Origin: Methanosarcina flavescens | GTDB taxonomy: Archaea > Halobacteriota > Methanosarcinia > Methanosarcinales > Methanosarcinaceae | Assembly: GCF_001304615.2 (NCBI RefSeq) | Contig: NZ_CP032683.1 | Span: 434,001-498,000, forward strand | Length of the DNA: 64,000 nt | Reading direction: 5' to 3' | Shown here: in pieces, positions 38,308-48,826 of the stretch | Numbering within the stretch: position 1 is the first letter of the stretch | Layout: each line of letters starts with the position of its first letter | The notes under the pieces: generated by a model | What the model was told of the DNA's origin: nothing | The model's database searches: none | Seen by the model: only the letters and a program-made list of their open reading frames with translations | Position numbers and translations under genes: made by a program

Positions 38308-41300
38308 TTGGTTATCAATCACGATGAAGCCTTTCAAAGAGGCCTTAGCTTGATCAGGCAAAAAAGGTACGAAAAAGCAATTAACGTTTTCAATAAGATT
38401 TTGGACAAAACTCCAGGTCACACAGGAGCTCTTCTTAACAGAGGACTAGCCCTGCTAAAAATTGAGAAGATAGAAGAAGCCCTCGATTCTTTTGATCAGG
38501 TCCTGCACCTCGAGCCAGAGAATTTCGATGCCCTGTACAAAAAAGGAATTGCTCTGTCCACTATTGGAAAGTTTGAAGCTTCTCTGGAAGCTTATGACAA
38601 TGCACTTGAAATAAATCCAGAAAGCCCAGAAACCTGGTACCAGAAAGGGCTTGCGTTTGCCGAGTTAGGAAGGAATGAGGCTTCAATTCTTTGCTTTGAG
38701 AAGGCACTTGAAATTGAGCCCAAATGCGGAAACGCCTGGTATGCACGCGGAACCGTAGCTGGAAAAGCCGGCAACTACCAGGAGGCCCTGGAATGTTTCG
38801 AGCATGCACTTGAAATTGACCCTAAAAACACAGATGCTTGCTATGCAAAAGGGCTGGTTTTTGCAAAGCTTGAAGAGCATGAAAAAGCGCTTGAATGCTT
38901 CAATTCTCTGATCCGTGAAAACCCAAAGCATGCCGATGCCTGGGAACGAAGATGCCTTTTATTGACAAAGCTTGGGAAGTATGAAGAAGCTCTGGAATGT
39001 ACTGACGCATTTTTAAGAAAATTTCCTGCCAGCGAGACTGCGCTCTATCACAGGGGCATCCTCTTAAATAAACTTGGTCGTTATGAGGATGCGGAAAAAG
39101 CTTTCTCCAGAGTCCTGAAAATCAGTCCAGAGAATAAAGAGATCTGGCTCAGGAAAGGCCTGGCTCTTATCCGGCTGCTCAGGCTCAATGATGCCATAGA
39201 GGCTTTCGATGAGGCCATCCGGCTGGATCCCGCTTATTTTGAAGCCTGGAATTATAAGTGCCTTGCTCTGATGAAACTTGAGGTCTATGAAGAAGCCCTT
39301 GAAGCCTTTGATACCATGCTTGAGATCTATCCAAAAGCAAAAGAGATTCAGTACAACCGAGCTCTTGCTCTCGTGAAACTGCAGCGCTTTGAGGAGGCTG
39401 CACAGGCTTTTTCTGAAGTTGTCAAACTGGATCCTGCGTATGGGGATGCCCTGTATCAGCAGGGGCGTTTGCTTGTAAGGATAGGAAAGTACGAAGAAGC
39501 CCTCAAAGCCTTCGATTCTATGCTTGAGCACAATCCGGAATTTACAGAAGCCCAGAAATCAAGAGGCAATGTGCTTATTGAACTTGGTCGCTTTGAAGAA
39601 GCTCTTGAGTCCCTTGCACAAAGTCTCGAAAAAGAGCCTGAAAATTACAGGCTGTGGCTCCGGCAAGGATTAATTTTGTTTGACTGCGGAGAATTTGAAA
39701 CCGCCCTTAAAGCTCTTGAGAAAGCTACAGAATTTAAACCCGACTGCGATACCTGCTGGATTAACAGGGGTTTTGCTCTCTATTCCCTGGAACGTTATGA
39801 GGAAGCCCTGAGCGCTTTTGAAGAAGGACTGCGGCTTAACCCCTATCTTGAGCAGGGATGGAATAAAAAGGGTATTGTTCTCAGAGAGCTTGGAAGAAAG
39901 GAAGAAGCTATTGAGGCGTTCAAAGAAGCTGTAAAGCTCAAACCTGACTTTGAGGACGCCTGGAGGAACCTGGGACTGATTTTATTGGCTGCTGAAGAAT
40001 ACGAAAAAGCAAGCGAAGCTTTTGCCGAAGTGCTTAAAACGAGCCCCGAAGACCAAGATTCTATTTACAACAGGGGAACAGCCCTGTTCAAGCTCGGAAG
40101 AATAGAAGCTGCCCTGGACTGCTTTGAAAAAGTGTTCTCTATTAGTCCTGATTACCCTGATCTCTTACACAACCTTGTGACTGCCCTGCTGGAACTTGGA
40201 AAGTCGAAGGAAGCCCTGGAAATCTTTCATAAACTTTCTTCGGAAAATGCCGAAAATCCGGAAATATACTGCAGAAAAGGAAAACTTGCAATGGAACTCG
40301 GGGAATATGAGATTGCCCTTGAGGCTTTTGACAAAGTGCTCAACAAAAAACCGGAGTCCAGAGAAGCCTGGTATCTTAAAGGCACATCCCATTCAAAATT
40401 GAAACAGCATGAAGAGGCTATAAAAGCTTTTGAAAAGGTTCTTGAGCTTGACCCTGCTTACAAGGATGCCCGTTACCAGTTCGGGTTTCCCTGTTTTGAA
40501 CTTGGGAATTTTGAGGAGGCTGTAAAGGCTTTTGAAGCCGCGCTTGAAATAGATTCTGAAAACCTTGATGCCCTCTACATGAAAAGCCTTGCTTTATTGC
40601 GGTCAGGAAGATATAAAGAATCAGCTTCAGGCTTCAGGGAAGTTCTTGAGAGAGAGCCATCAAATATTGAGGCTCTTGCACACCTGAGCACAACCTACTT
40701 CAAACAAGAGCTTTACGATGAAGCCCTTGAGCTTTTCGATATGGTTCTTAAGAGAAATCCGGAGAGGAAAACTGTCCTTTTCAGGAAAGGGATTGTTTTG
40801 AAAGCCCGCGGGAAGCTAAAGGAGGCTTCGGCCATCTTTGATTCCGTGCTTAAACTTAAGCCTGACTGTACCTTCGCCCTTGAGCAAAAAGGGTATACTC
40901 ATTTTGATCTTAAGGAATATGACAGGGCCATAGAAGCTTTTAATACAGCACTGAAACACTGCTCGAGAAAGGAAGATCTGCATTACTACAGAGGCATTGC
41001 CTTCTTCAGGCTCGGGAACTTTGAAGAAGCCGTAAAATCTTTTGAAAATGCCTTTGAGCTTGGCTGCCAGAAGCCCGAACTACCCTATTATACAGGGCTT
41101 TCCTGCTTCGAGCTCGGAGAATATGAGAAAGCCGTAAAAGCTTTTGATGCTGTCCTTGATGTCAAAGATACCGATCTGGAGCTTCTGCGCAAAAAAGCCC
41201 TTGCCCTTTTCGAACTTGGAAAGGTAGAAGAAGCAGTCTCTGCAGTTGACACTCTTCTTGAACTTGCAGCTGAGGACCTTGATATTGAAGGCATTGAAGA

Positions 41301-43152
41301 GCTCGGGGAAGAAGGTAAGGGAGAAACTGTAAAAGAAACTCTGGCTTTCAAGAACTGCAGGGCTTTTGAAGAGCTCCTTGAAAAACTTGCATTCTCCCTG
41401 ATAGAGCTTGGCAGATATGAAGAAGCTCTCCTGCTGCTTGAAAAGCTTGCAGTGAGCGGAATGGCTTCTAAAGAAGTTCTTTATGGTAAAGGAATTGTGT
41501 TTCTGGAACTCGGAAGGCTTGAAGAGGCTATGGAGGTATTTTCCGAACTCCTTTTACGTTATCCTGACTTTGAGAAAGCCTGGTACAGAAAAGGTCTTAT
41601 CCTGTTTTCTGTGGGGTACTATGCTGAAGCCCTGGAGGCTTTCGAGCAAGCTGTCACGGAAAATCAGACCAAAATCCCTGAAGAAAATAATCAGGAAGGT
41701 TCTGAAAATGATAAAGCCGAATTAGATAGAAAAATCAAGGAAGAAAGTCAGGGACAAATACAGGGAGCAGCCAGAGCAGAAAATCATGAGGAAAGCCGGG
41801 AAAAAAGTCGCGGATTAGAAGATAAACTAAATGACGCTGAGACCGAGGATGCCTGGATGAAAATAGGGCTTTCCCAGCTCAAAATGGGATATTATGAAGC
41901 TGCTTTTGAGATATTTGGAAAGCTCCTTGAGATAAAACCTGAGGCTGCTGACCTATGGTATGTAGCAGGGCTTGCTTTAAGGGGGCTTGATCAGGATGAG
42001 CAGGCCATTGAGTTTTTTGAGAGGGCTGTGGAGCTCGATTCAGCCCTGGAAGCTGCCTGGGAGCAAATGGGGCTTACCCTTCTCGGAGTGGGCAGGTACG
42101 AGGAAGCCTGCCAGGCTTTCAGTTCAGTCCTGACCCTGAACCCTGAGAACGTAAACGCTCTCTACAGCCAGTCAGTCGCGAATTTCAAACTCCAGCGCTT
42201 CGAGGAAGCTGTGCAGGACCTTGAAAGGTTGCCCCTGTTCACCCCTGACTACCCTAATTCCATTGAGGCTTGCTGCATGCTTGGAATTGCCAGAATGGAG
42301 CTTCAGGAGTATGAAAAAGCCCTTGAGGTTTTTGACCTGATTCTGAAACACGACCCTACTCACAGCGAAGCCCTCTACCACACCGCACTTTCGCTTTTCA
42401 ACCTCGGGGAATACGAGGCTGCTGCCGAAACCTTTGGAGTTTTGCTTGAAGCCTCGCCTGAGGATCCTGAATGCCTGAACTACCTCGGGCTCTGCCTGCT
42501 TGAACTCGAGAGCCCTGAAGAAGCCCTGAAAGCCTTTGAAAAAGCAGCCCTTTTCAACCCGAAAAACGAAGAAGCCCTTTACAACGCAGCCACGACACTT
42601 ATCAAAATCAGCCGGGCTCAGGAATCTATTGGCTACCTCGACCGCATCCTTGACATTTCCCCTGAAAACCTTGATGCCCTGAACTACAAGGGTATCGCTT
42701 TCTGCACGCTTGAAATGTATAGGGAAGCCTTAAAAGCCTTTGGTCTTGTGCTGGAAAAAGATCCGGAAAACGTCATGGCAATCTACAATGTAGGGGTTGT
42801 CTGCTTCAAACAGAAACTCTACGAAACTGCCTGCCGGGCTTTCGGGGAAGCCCTTGCCCTTAACCCCTGGCATGAGAAGTCCCTGAAATATCTGGGAATT
42901 TCCCTTGCAAAACTCGGAAAGTACGAAGACGCCCTGCGAACCTTTGACAGGTTGCTCAGGATAAACCCGCGCGATGTTCAGTCCATGAACTACAGAGGAG
43001 TTATCCTCGGAAAAATGGAAAGATATGAAGAAGCTATAAAAACCTTCAAAGAGATCCTGCGCCTCTACCCTGACATGGCAGACGCGAAAAGGAAACTTGA
43101 AGTGTTAAAGTGTATTCAAAATGAGGAAGACTCTGAAGAAGAACTGTACTGA
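38308..43152 (+). CDS. Giant all-TPR protein, 1614 aa
   Basis: The protein consists of about 45 consecutive 34-residue TPR units with the pattern YEEALEAFDKALEIDPENADAWYxKGLALxxLG from residue 5 to the end, a superhelical scaffold for protein assembly. One low-complexity acidic/polar break (about residues 1120-1180, KIPEENNQEGSENDKAELDR and on) divides the array. There is no signal peptide or membrane segment. The start is uncertain: the only near-cognate start is TTG 38308, directly abutting a strong GGAGGAG (zero spacing), and there is no in-frame ATG or GTG nearby. The first in-frame stop upstream is at 38287. The size is extreme for an archaeal TPR protein. Its partner is unknown. Confidence 0.88.
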   Translation: MVINHDEAFQRGLSLIRQKRYEKAINVFNKILDKTPGHTGALLNRGLALLKIEKIEEALDSFDQVLHLEPENFDALYKKGIALSTIGKFEASLEAYDNALEINPESPETWYQKGLAFAELGRNEASILCFEKALEIEPKCGNAWYARGTVAGKAGNYQEALECFEHALEIDPKNTDACYAKGLVFAKLEEHEKALECFNSLIRENPKHADAWERRCLLLTKLGKYEEALECTDAFLRKFPASETALYHRGILLNKLGRYEDAEKAFSRVLKISPENKEIWLRKGLALIRLLRLNDAIEAFDEAIRLDPAYFEAWNYKCLALMKLEVYEEALEAFDTMLEIYPKAKEIQYNRALALVKLQRFEEAAQAFSEVVKLDPAYGDALYQQGRLLVRIGKYEEALKAFDSMLEHNPEFTEAQKSRGNVLIELGRFEEALESLAQSLEKEPENYRLWLRQGLILFDCGEFETALKALEKATEFKPDCDTCWINRGFALYSLERYEEALSAFEEGLRLNPYLEQGWNKKGIVLRELGRKEEAIEAFKEAVKLKPDFEDAWRNLGLILLAAEEYEKASEAFAEVLKTSPEDQDSIYNRGTALFKLGRIEAALDCFEKVFSISPDYPDLLHNLVTALLELGKSKEALEIFHKLSSENAENPEIYCRKGKLAMELGEYEIALEAFDKVLNKKPESREAWYLKGTSHSKLKQHEEAIKAFEKVLELDPAYKDARYQFGFPCFELGNFEEAVKAFEAALEIDSENLDALYMKSLALLRSGRYKESASGFREVLEREPSNIEALAHLSTTYFKQELYDEALELFDMVLKRNPERKTVLFRKGIVLKARGKLKEASAIFDSVLKLKPDCTFALEQKGYTHFDLKEYDRAIEAFNTALKHCSRKEDLHYYRGIAFFRLGNFEEAVKSFENAFELGCQKPELPYYTGLSCFELGEYEKAVKAFDAVLDVKDTDLELLRKKALALFELGKVEEAVSAVDTLLELAAEDLDIEGIEELGEEGKGETVKETLAFKNCRAFEELLEKLAFSLIELGRYEEALLLLEKLAVSGMASKEVLYGKGIVFLELGRLEEAMEVFSELLLRYPDFEKAWYRKGLILFSVGYYAEALEAFEQAVTENQTKIPEENNQEGSENDKAELDRKIKEESQGQIQGAARAENHEESREKSRGLEDKLNDAETEDAWMKIGLSQLKMGYYEAAFEIFGKLLEIKPEAADLWYVAGLALRGLDQDEQAIEFFERAVELDSALEAAWEQMGLTLLGVGRYEEACQAFSSVLTLNPENVNALYSQSVANFKLQRFEEAVQDLERLPLFTPDYPNSIEACCMLGIARMELQEYEKALEVFDLILKHDPTHSEALYHTALSLFNLGEYEAAAETFGVLLEASPEDPECLNYLGLCLLELESPEEALKAFEKAALFNPKNEEALYNAATTLIKISRAQESIGYLDRILDISPENLDALNYKGIAFCTLEMYREALKAFGLVLEKDPENVMAIYNVGVVCFKQKLYETACRAFGEALALNPWHEKSLKYLGISLAKLGKYEDALRTFDRLLRINPRDVQSMNYRGVILGKMERYEEAIKTFKEILRLYPDMADAKRKLEVLKCIQNEEDSEEELY

Positions 43153-43382
43153 GGTTTTTGCTGGGGAGAGATTATTGAGAGGCAGAAAGAGTCTATTTTA
43201 GATCTCTTTTTTTCAAAAGAGTCATAATTAGTCACTAATAAATATCTCTTTTTTCAAAATTCACTTCTATTTTAAAAAGATAGCAACTTTTTGTATAGAT
43301 GCGGGAAGTGGGATTAATAGATTATTTTTCGCCATAGATAAGAAAGTAATTAAGTGTGGATAAAAACTTAGTTGAGAATATA
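43153..43382. other. Short spacer after the TPR gene
   Basis: T-rich tracts (GATCTCTTTTTTTCAAAAGAG near 43200) probably end the TPR transcript. No gene is seen. Confidence 0.45.
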
Positions 43383-44378
<996 letters not shown>

Positions 44379-44452
44379 GACTGATCTGGGGAGTGGAATT
44401 TAGGCGAAATGCCACCTAAATCTCACAAACTAGGCCTTATCCCAGATCAGTC
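44379..44452. ncRNA. Candidate structured RNA or cruciform: two stacked helices
   Basis: Outer arms GACTGATCTGGG (44379-44390) and CCCAGATCAGTC (44441-44452) are a perfect 12-bp stem. Inside, 44393-44404 pairs with 44415-44426 (GTGGAATTTAGG against CCTAAATCTCAC; one mismatch, one G-U) around a 10-nt loop, leaving 2 nt on one side and 14 nt on the other. Such a nested pairing over 74 nt is unlikely by chance in AT-rich DNA. It could be a small RNA from either strand, the tip of a mobile element, or a protein-binding DNA structure. No promoter decides the strand. Confidence 0.5.
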
Positions 44453-44667
44453 TATGTAAGTTATTCCAGCCTGCTGTTTATTTTGAGTAATGAAAAATTA
44501 GTTTTGAATAGATTAACGCGTGTATACGCTCTGATTAAAATTCATGATCTCAGCTAAATCAGGCTATCATAAATGAACAAATATTGTTTTTACATATTAA
44601 TGATTATATACTATTAATAATACAGATAATTATTTATAAACAATGAATTTTGTATCTATTGTTAGTT

Positions 44668-44943
44668 ATGCTAAAACTAAAAGAAATAAAAACTAATGCA
44701 AAAAAGTACATAGAATTGTGCAAGCTTATATATGCAGATCCTCGAACTCCCAGGCGCGCAAAAATACTGTTATGGATAGCCATAGGCTATGCAGTATTCC
44801 CGATTGATTTAATACCGGATTTCATACCCGTAATTGGACATCTTGACGACATGGTAATCGTTCCCATTCTTATCTACATTGCAATAAGAACAGTACCCAA
44901 AAATGTATACATAGATAATTATGTTCAGGTCTTAAAGAAGTGA
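44668..44943 (+). CDS. DUF1232 (YkvA-like) membrane protein
   Basis: This 91-aa protein has the family signature AKILLWIAIGYAVFPIDLIPDFIPVIGHLDDMVIV, i.e. an amphipathic/hydrophobic segment with the conserved P-I-D-L-I-P-D-F-I-P core. The function of the family is not established. ATG 44668 gives the usual length; an upstream TTG (44650) would add six hydrophobic residues. A GTG start of a following 66-codon frame overlaps its stop, but that frame does not look coding. Confidence 0.85.
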   Translation: MLKLKEIKTNAKKYIELCKLIYADPRTPRRAKILLWIAIGYAVFPIDLIPDFIPVIGHLDDMVIVPILIYIAIRTVPKNVYIDNYVQVLKK

Positions 44944-45265
44944 ACTTTCGGATAGAAGACAAAAGTGATCCAGATTCTCGTTTTTTAACTCAAAAAGCTC
45001 GTATATTTTTACTCCAACAGGAAAAACCTGAGAGTAAACTTAATCGGAAAAACAAAATAAAGAATATAAATAGAGATTTTAAATACAGATTTAAAAATAA
45101 GATTTTTCCTGAACCTTTTTTCCTGAATATTTGTTCCTAAAAGTATATGCTATTTGGAAAGAAACGATACTTAACTTTGCCAGATGTACTTTTTAATCTG
45201 TTTCCGAATCAATGAAGAAAAAATAAGAGAGGATCTGGATCATTTTTTACGTGGGGTATAACGAA

Positions 45266-45673
45266 ATGCTGCTAATGGATATTATTACCTGGGAGCCGAA
45301 AGATTCTTTAAAAATTGCGGAATTCTATATGAATTACGAATACCCGAAGGGCATAAAAGTAATTGATGAATGGACCGATCTTACGGGCTATCGCACATTT
45401 GTAATTTATGAATCTAAGGACGAAAAAACGTATGCAGAATCAGTGATGCCTTTTATTGGGCTGTGCAGGTTCGAGACCTTCCCTGTCATGAAACTGGACA
45501 AATTTATGCAGCTAGCTCAGGAATTTGCAGAAAAAACCAGAGGAAAAGAGCCAGGTGCTGAACAGGGTAAAGGAGCGGCGAGAAAAGATATTTTGCAAGA
45601 AATAGAAAAACTTGAAAAAAGGATTGAACATCTCGAACGGCATTCTTTTGTCCAGCAGGGAGACGTTACCTGA
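45266..45673 (+). CDS. DUF3303-like protein with a C-terminal coiled coil
   Basis: This 135-aa protein begins MLLMDIITWEPKDSLKIAEF, followed by IKVIDEWTDLTGYRTFVIYE and FIGLCRFETFPVMKLDKFM, the ferredoxin-like fold of DUF3303. A charged coiled coil follows (about residues 96-127, LQEIEKLEKRIEHLERHSF). A GTG at 45251 is an alternative start with a slightly longer N-terminus. The function is unknown. It is monocistronic. Confidence 0.7.
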   Translation: MLLMDIITWEPKDSLKIAEFYMNYEYPKGIKVIDEWTDLTGYRTFVIYESKDEKTYAESVMPFIGLCRFETFPVMKLDKFMQLAQEFAEKTRGKEPGAEQGKGAARKDILQEIEKLEKRIEHLERHSFVQQGDVT

Positions 45674-45769
45674 GCTGGAAAATGTCACCTTGATTTCAGA
45701 CCTACTGAAACCAACTATAAAAAGGCAGGGCTTAAAGTAGTACGGTCAGGGCTAGAAAAGATCGATTTT

Positions 45770-46095
45770 TTATTTTTCAAGGACATCCTCGAACTTATCA
45801 GCATCCGGTCTGTAGATATGCCAGCCTTCAATAGAGCTTCCTCCAGGATGTTCATAAAATTTTCTGGCAGGATTCCAGTAAGGGACTGCCCATTTCACTC
45901 TTTTGCAGTTTCTTTTTTGCAAGCTTCACACAGTGAAGAAATATCGCTTTCCTGTTTCTTTTCCCCATAATTCGGGTTCTACGAAAATATCCTCGATACA
46001 GATTACGAAAATATCCTCGATATAGATCGCCGGCTTTCCTACGAAGATAAAGAAGTTATGAAAAAAAGACCGTAAAACCGGTAATTTCGGATTTT
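45770..46095 (-). pseudogene. Decayed GNAT acetyltransferase
   Basis: Pieces of a GNAT domain are readable on the minus strand: SFFHNFFIFVGKPAIYIEDI, then a duplicated IEDIFV segment (24 bp repeated) and EPELWGKETGKRYFFTV followed by TGA. In another frame come RNCKRVKWAVPYWNPARKFY and the C-terminus HIYRPDADKFEDVLEK. Together they match the acetyl-CoA-binding core (EDIFV.PE.RGKG.G) and C-terminal part of spermidine/amine-type GNATs. At least one frameshift and one duplication inactivate it. Confidence 0.7.
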
Positions 46096-46298
46096 CAAAC
46101 GGAATTTTGCTCCATTATTTTCTTTTTTATCTCATTCCCGGATATTTTTGATTCCTTTATTAAATTAATGGTTAAGATAGCTTCACTAGGTTTGCTGAGA
46201 TTGAATTTGCCTGATCTTAACTTAAGGACGCAACCTTTGTTAGCTTGAAGATAGTACTCCAATTCAATTTTAAAGTAAACCTCATCGTAAACCTTCAT
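46095..46298 (-). CDS. Possible small protein, 67 aa
   Basis: The frame begins MKVYDEVYFKIELEYYLQAN and ends KKKIMEQNSV. Its composition is plausible for a real protein, but no family, ribosome binding site or partner is evident. The GNAT relic begins at its stop in another frame, so it may itself be a by-product of decay. Confidence 0.35.
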   Translation of the reverse strand: MKVYDEVYFKIELEYYLQANKGCVLKLRSGKFNLSKPSEAILTINLIKESKISGNEIKKKIMEQNSV

Positions 46299-46428
46299 AA
46301 AAAGAAATATTTAGTAAAAATTTTATTACCTCAAGGGTAAGAGTAATCAACTGTATACGGTTTTTATCAACAAAAAATAAATTTGAAATTAAAAAATTTA
46401 TTTAATAGCAAAAAAAGTCTTGTTTAAA

Positions 46429-47343
46429 ATGCTTTGTCAGGAAGATTTCAAACCGGTTACACTTGCAGATCGGGCCTTTTTCGAGCGGCATTATACGCTC
46501 TACCCGCAAACTCATATCGATTATACTTTCACGAGCATGGTCTGCTGGAACAGTTTTATGCATCACAGGTATGCGTATGTGAAAGGAAACGTGATTCTTG
46601 CGTGTACTGCCGCAGGAGTGACCCGGCTGCATCCGCCTATCGGTCCCCGCAATCCTGAACTCATGCGGGAGGTAATACGGCTCGCACTTGATATAGGCGA
46701 CGATAAGAAGCCCCTTATACGGATTGACCCTGAGACTGCAAAGTGGATTAAGAGACTTGAGCCTGAGCTTTTGCTGGCTCCAGATCTCAATCACTTCGAG
46801 TACGTATACCGGGCTTCCGACCTTGTGAAGCTTCCGGGAAAAAAATATCTCAAGATCCGCAGCCAGATTAACAAATTCCGGAAGAAATACCGGCATACGG
46901 TCGAGCCGATAAAACCCGGAAACCGGGAAGAGATAATGGAGTTCCTGGTAAAGTGGTGTGAGAGCAAAAAGTGCGAGGATAATCTCTTCCTTGCCCACGA
47001 GATAGAAGCAATCTCTTACGCGATAAAACATTTCACCGAACTGCTCCTAAGAGGTCTTATGATAAGGGTAGATTCAGAGGTAGCAGCTATCTCTCTTTTT
47101 GAACGTCTCAACACTAATACGGCACTAATCCACTTTGAGAAAGGCCTGCCTGAATATGAAGGAATCTACAAGGTAATCAATACCGAGACCGCAGCAGTTC
47201 TTGCCAGTGAGGTGGAGTATATCAATCGCGAAAGCGATCTCGGCATCGACGGGCTTCGAAAGGCAAAGCTGAGATACCACCCTCATCATATGGTTGAGGT
47301 TTATTCGCTCAGACAACGAACATGTTTTCCATCTATCAAATGA
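46429..47343 (+). CDS. DUF2156 family protein (GNAT-like, LPG-synthetase C-terminal type)
   Basis: The 304-aa protein is a two-GNAT-domain fold related to the C-terminus of lysylphosphatidylglycerol synthase. Visible features are FKPVTLADRAFFERHYTLYP near the start, a HHRYAYVKGNVILACTA strand pair, the KYLKIRSQINKFRKKYRHTV helix (about residues 138-158) and LIHFEKGLPEYEGIYKVIN/GIDGLRKAKLRYHPHHMVEV near the end. Family members transfer aminoacyl groups to lipids or peptides; here the substrate is unknown. ATG 46429 is preferred over TTG 46420. It is monocistronic. Confidence 0.8.
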   Translation: MLCQEDFKPVTLADRAFFERHYTLYPQTHIDYTFTSMVCWNSFMHHRYAYVKGNVILACTAAGVTRLHPPIGPRNPELMREVIRLALDIGDDKKPLIRIDPETAKWIKRLEPELLLAPDLNHFEYVYRASDLVKLPGKKYLKIRSQINKFRKKYRHTVEPIKPGNREEIMEFLVKWCESKKCEDNLFLAHEIEAISYAIKHFTELLLRGLMIRVDSEVAAISLFERLNTNTALIHFEKGLPEYEGIYKVINTETAAVLASEVEYINRESDLGIDGLRKAKLRYHPHHMVEVYSLRQRTCFPSIK

Positions 47344-47389
47344 GCTTTATTTTTCAGACAGCAAATTTGAAAAAGGATTAAAAAAGATT

Positions 47390-47490
47390 CAAATGAGAAT
47401 TAAAAATTAAAGATAGAGTTAAAGAGATCTAAAGAATAGTTAAAAAGATCTAAAAAAGAATTAGAAAGATCTAAAAAAGAGATAATATGA
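47390..47490 (+). repeat. Degenerate repeat of AAAGATCTAAAAAAGA units
   Basis: Units such as AGAGATCTAAAGAATAGTTA, AAAGATCTAAAAAAGAATTA and GAAAGATCTAAAAAAGAGAT follow one another about every 22 bp between the convergent DUF2156 and thiC genes. Confidence 0.6.
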
Positions 47491-47539
47491 GATAAAATGA
47501 AGTAAAGAAGAACTAAAATAGAAAAGAATTGAGAAAAAC

Positions 47540-48826
47540 TCATTCTCCTTTTTTCTTTCCATCAAAAGCTTCCTTTACAATTTTTAAGGCACAGAGATCC
47601 CCACACATCGAGCAGGTATCGCTCTCGGTTTTTCTGGCATTCCGGATTTTTCGGGCTCTGTTGCCGTCGATTGCCAGCTCGAACTGCTTTTCCCAGTCAA
47701 GATCCCTGCGAGCATAGGCCATTGCCAGGTCTTTTTCCCAGGCGCGTTCTCTCGGGCCCTCTTTTATAAGGTCAATGGTGTGGGCTGCAACCTTTGTTAC
47801 GAGCAGGCCCTCTTTTATATCATCGAGAGTTGGAAGGGCAAGATGTTCGGACGGAGTTACCATGCAGAGGAAATCCGTGCCATGCATACCTGCAACTGCG
47901 CCCCCTATTGCGCCTGTAATATGGTCGAATCCTGGAGCAATATCGGTTACGAGGGGACCTAGCAGGTAGAGGGGGGCGTCGTTACAGAGTTCCTTCATGC
48001 CCCTGACACTCAGCTCAATCTCGTTCAGAGGCACATGACCAGGACCTTCCACAAAGGTCTGGACATTAGCTGCCCTTGCCCGCTTTACAAGTTCGCCGAG
48101 TGTAATAAATTCCATAAACTTCGGGCGGTCGGAAGCATCGGCAATGCAGCCGGGACGCATGCCGTCTCCGAGGCTCAGGGTCATATCATACTCTTTTGCG
48201 ATTTCAAGGAGGTAATCGTATTCGGCATAGAAGGGATTGTCTTCCCCATTGTGCAACATCCAAGCAAGGGTAAAAGAGCCTCCCCGGCTTACAACGTTCA
48301 TTATCCTCTCACTCTGGCGCAGGCGCTCAAGGGAATTTAAATTGACTCCGGCATGCACGGTTACGAAGTCCACACCCTGTTCGGCGTGTTTCCGGACGGC
48401 ATTGAACATATCATCCGAGGTCATCTCCACAACAACTTTTCTGGAAGCTGCAGCCTGATAAATCGGAACCGTCCCGACAGGAATATTAACGGATTTCAGG
48501 ATGCGGGTACGGATCTCATCCAGGTTCCCGCCTGTGGAAAGATCCATTACTGCATGAGCGCCAAAAGCTTCTGCAGTTTTTGCTTTTTCAATTTCGGCGT
48601 CAATGTCTATGCAATCCCTTGAAGTTCCCACATTGGCATTGATTTTTGTGCTCATGTACTTGCCGATGCCGACAGGACGGATCTCTCGCCTGTTATTTAT
48701 TGGGATGGCTATCAACCCTTTTGCTACGCAGGAGCGGACAATTTCAGGGTCTATTCCTTCAGCTTTTGCCACGGCATCTATTGCGGGGGTGATGATTCCT
48801 CTCTTCGCATCTTCCATCAGTGTCAT
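47540..48826 (-). CDS. thiC: Phosphomethylpyrimidine synthase
   Basis: This radical-SAM-like enzyme converts aminoimidazole ribotide to HMP phosphate for thiamin. At 428 aa it matches the archaeal short form. It has the substrate-binding barrel ([49 protein letters not shown]) and the C-terminal 4Fe-4S motif CSMCGDLC (about residues 406-413). It starts at ATG 48826, with GGAG 8 nt upstream on the minus strand. It is monocistronic. I looked for a TPP riboswitch in the leader and found none convincing. Confidence 0.96.
   Translation of the reverse strand: MTLMEDAKRGIITPAIDAVAKAEGIDPEIVRSCVAKGLIAIPINNRREIRPVGIGKYMSTKINANVGTSRDCIDIDAEIEKAKTAEAFGAHAVMDLSTGGNLDEIRTRILKSVNIPVGTVPIYQAAASRKVVVEMTSDDMFNAVRKHAEQGVDFVTVHAGVNLNSLERLRQSERIMNVVSRGGSFTLAWMLHNGEDNPFYAEYDYLLEIAKEYDMTLSLGDGMRPGCIADASDRPKFMEFITLGELVKRARAANVQTFVEGPGHVPLNEIELSVRGMKELCNDAPLYLLGPLVTDIAPGFDHITGAIGGAVAGMHGTDFLCMVTPSEHLALPTLDDIKEGLLVTKVAAHTIDLIKEGPRERAWEKDLAMAYARRDLDWEKQFELAIDGNRARKIRNARKTESDTCSMCGDLCALKIVKEAFDGKKKGE

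Noticed and set aside
44940-45140. 66-codon frame overlapping the DUF1232 stop as GTGA
   Set aside because: It is Lys/Asn/Phe-rich with no ribosome binding site or family, probably an AT-rich chance frame despite the overlap.
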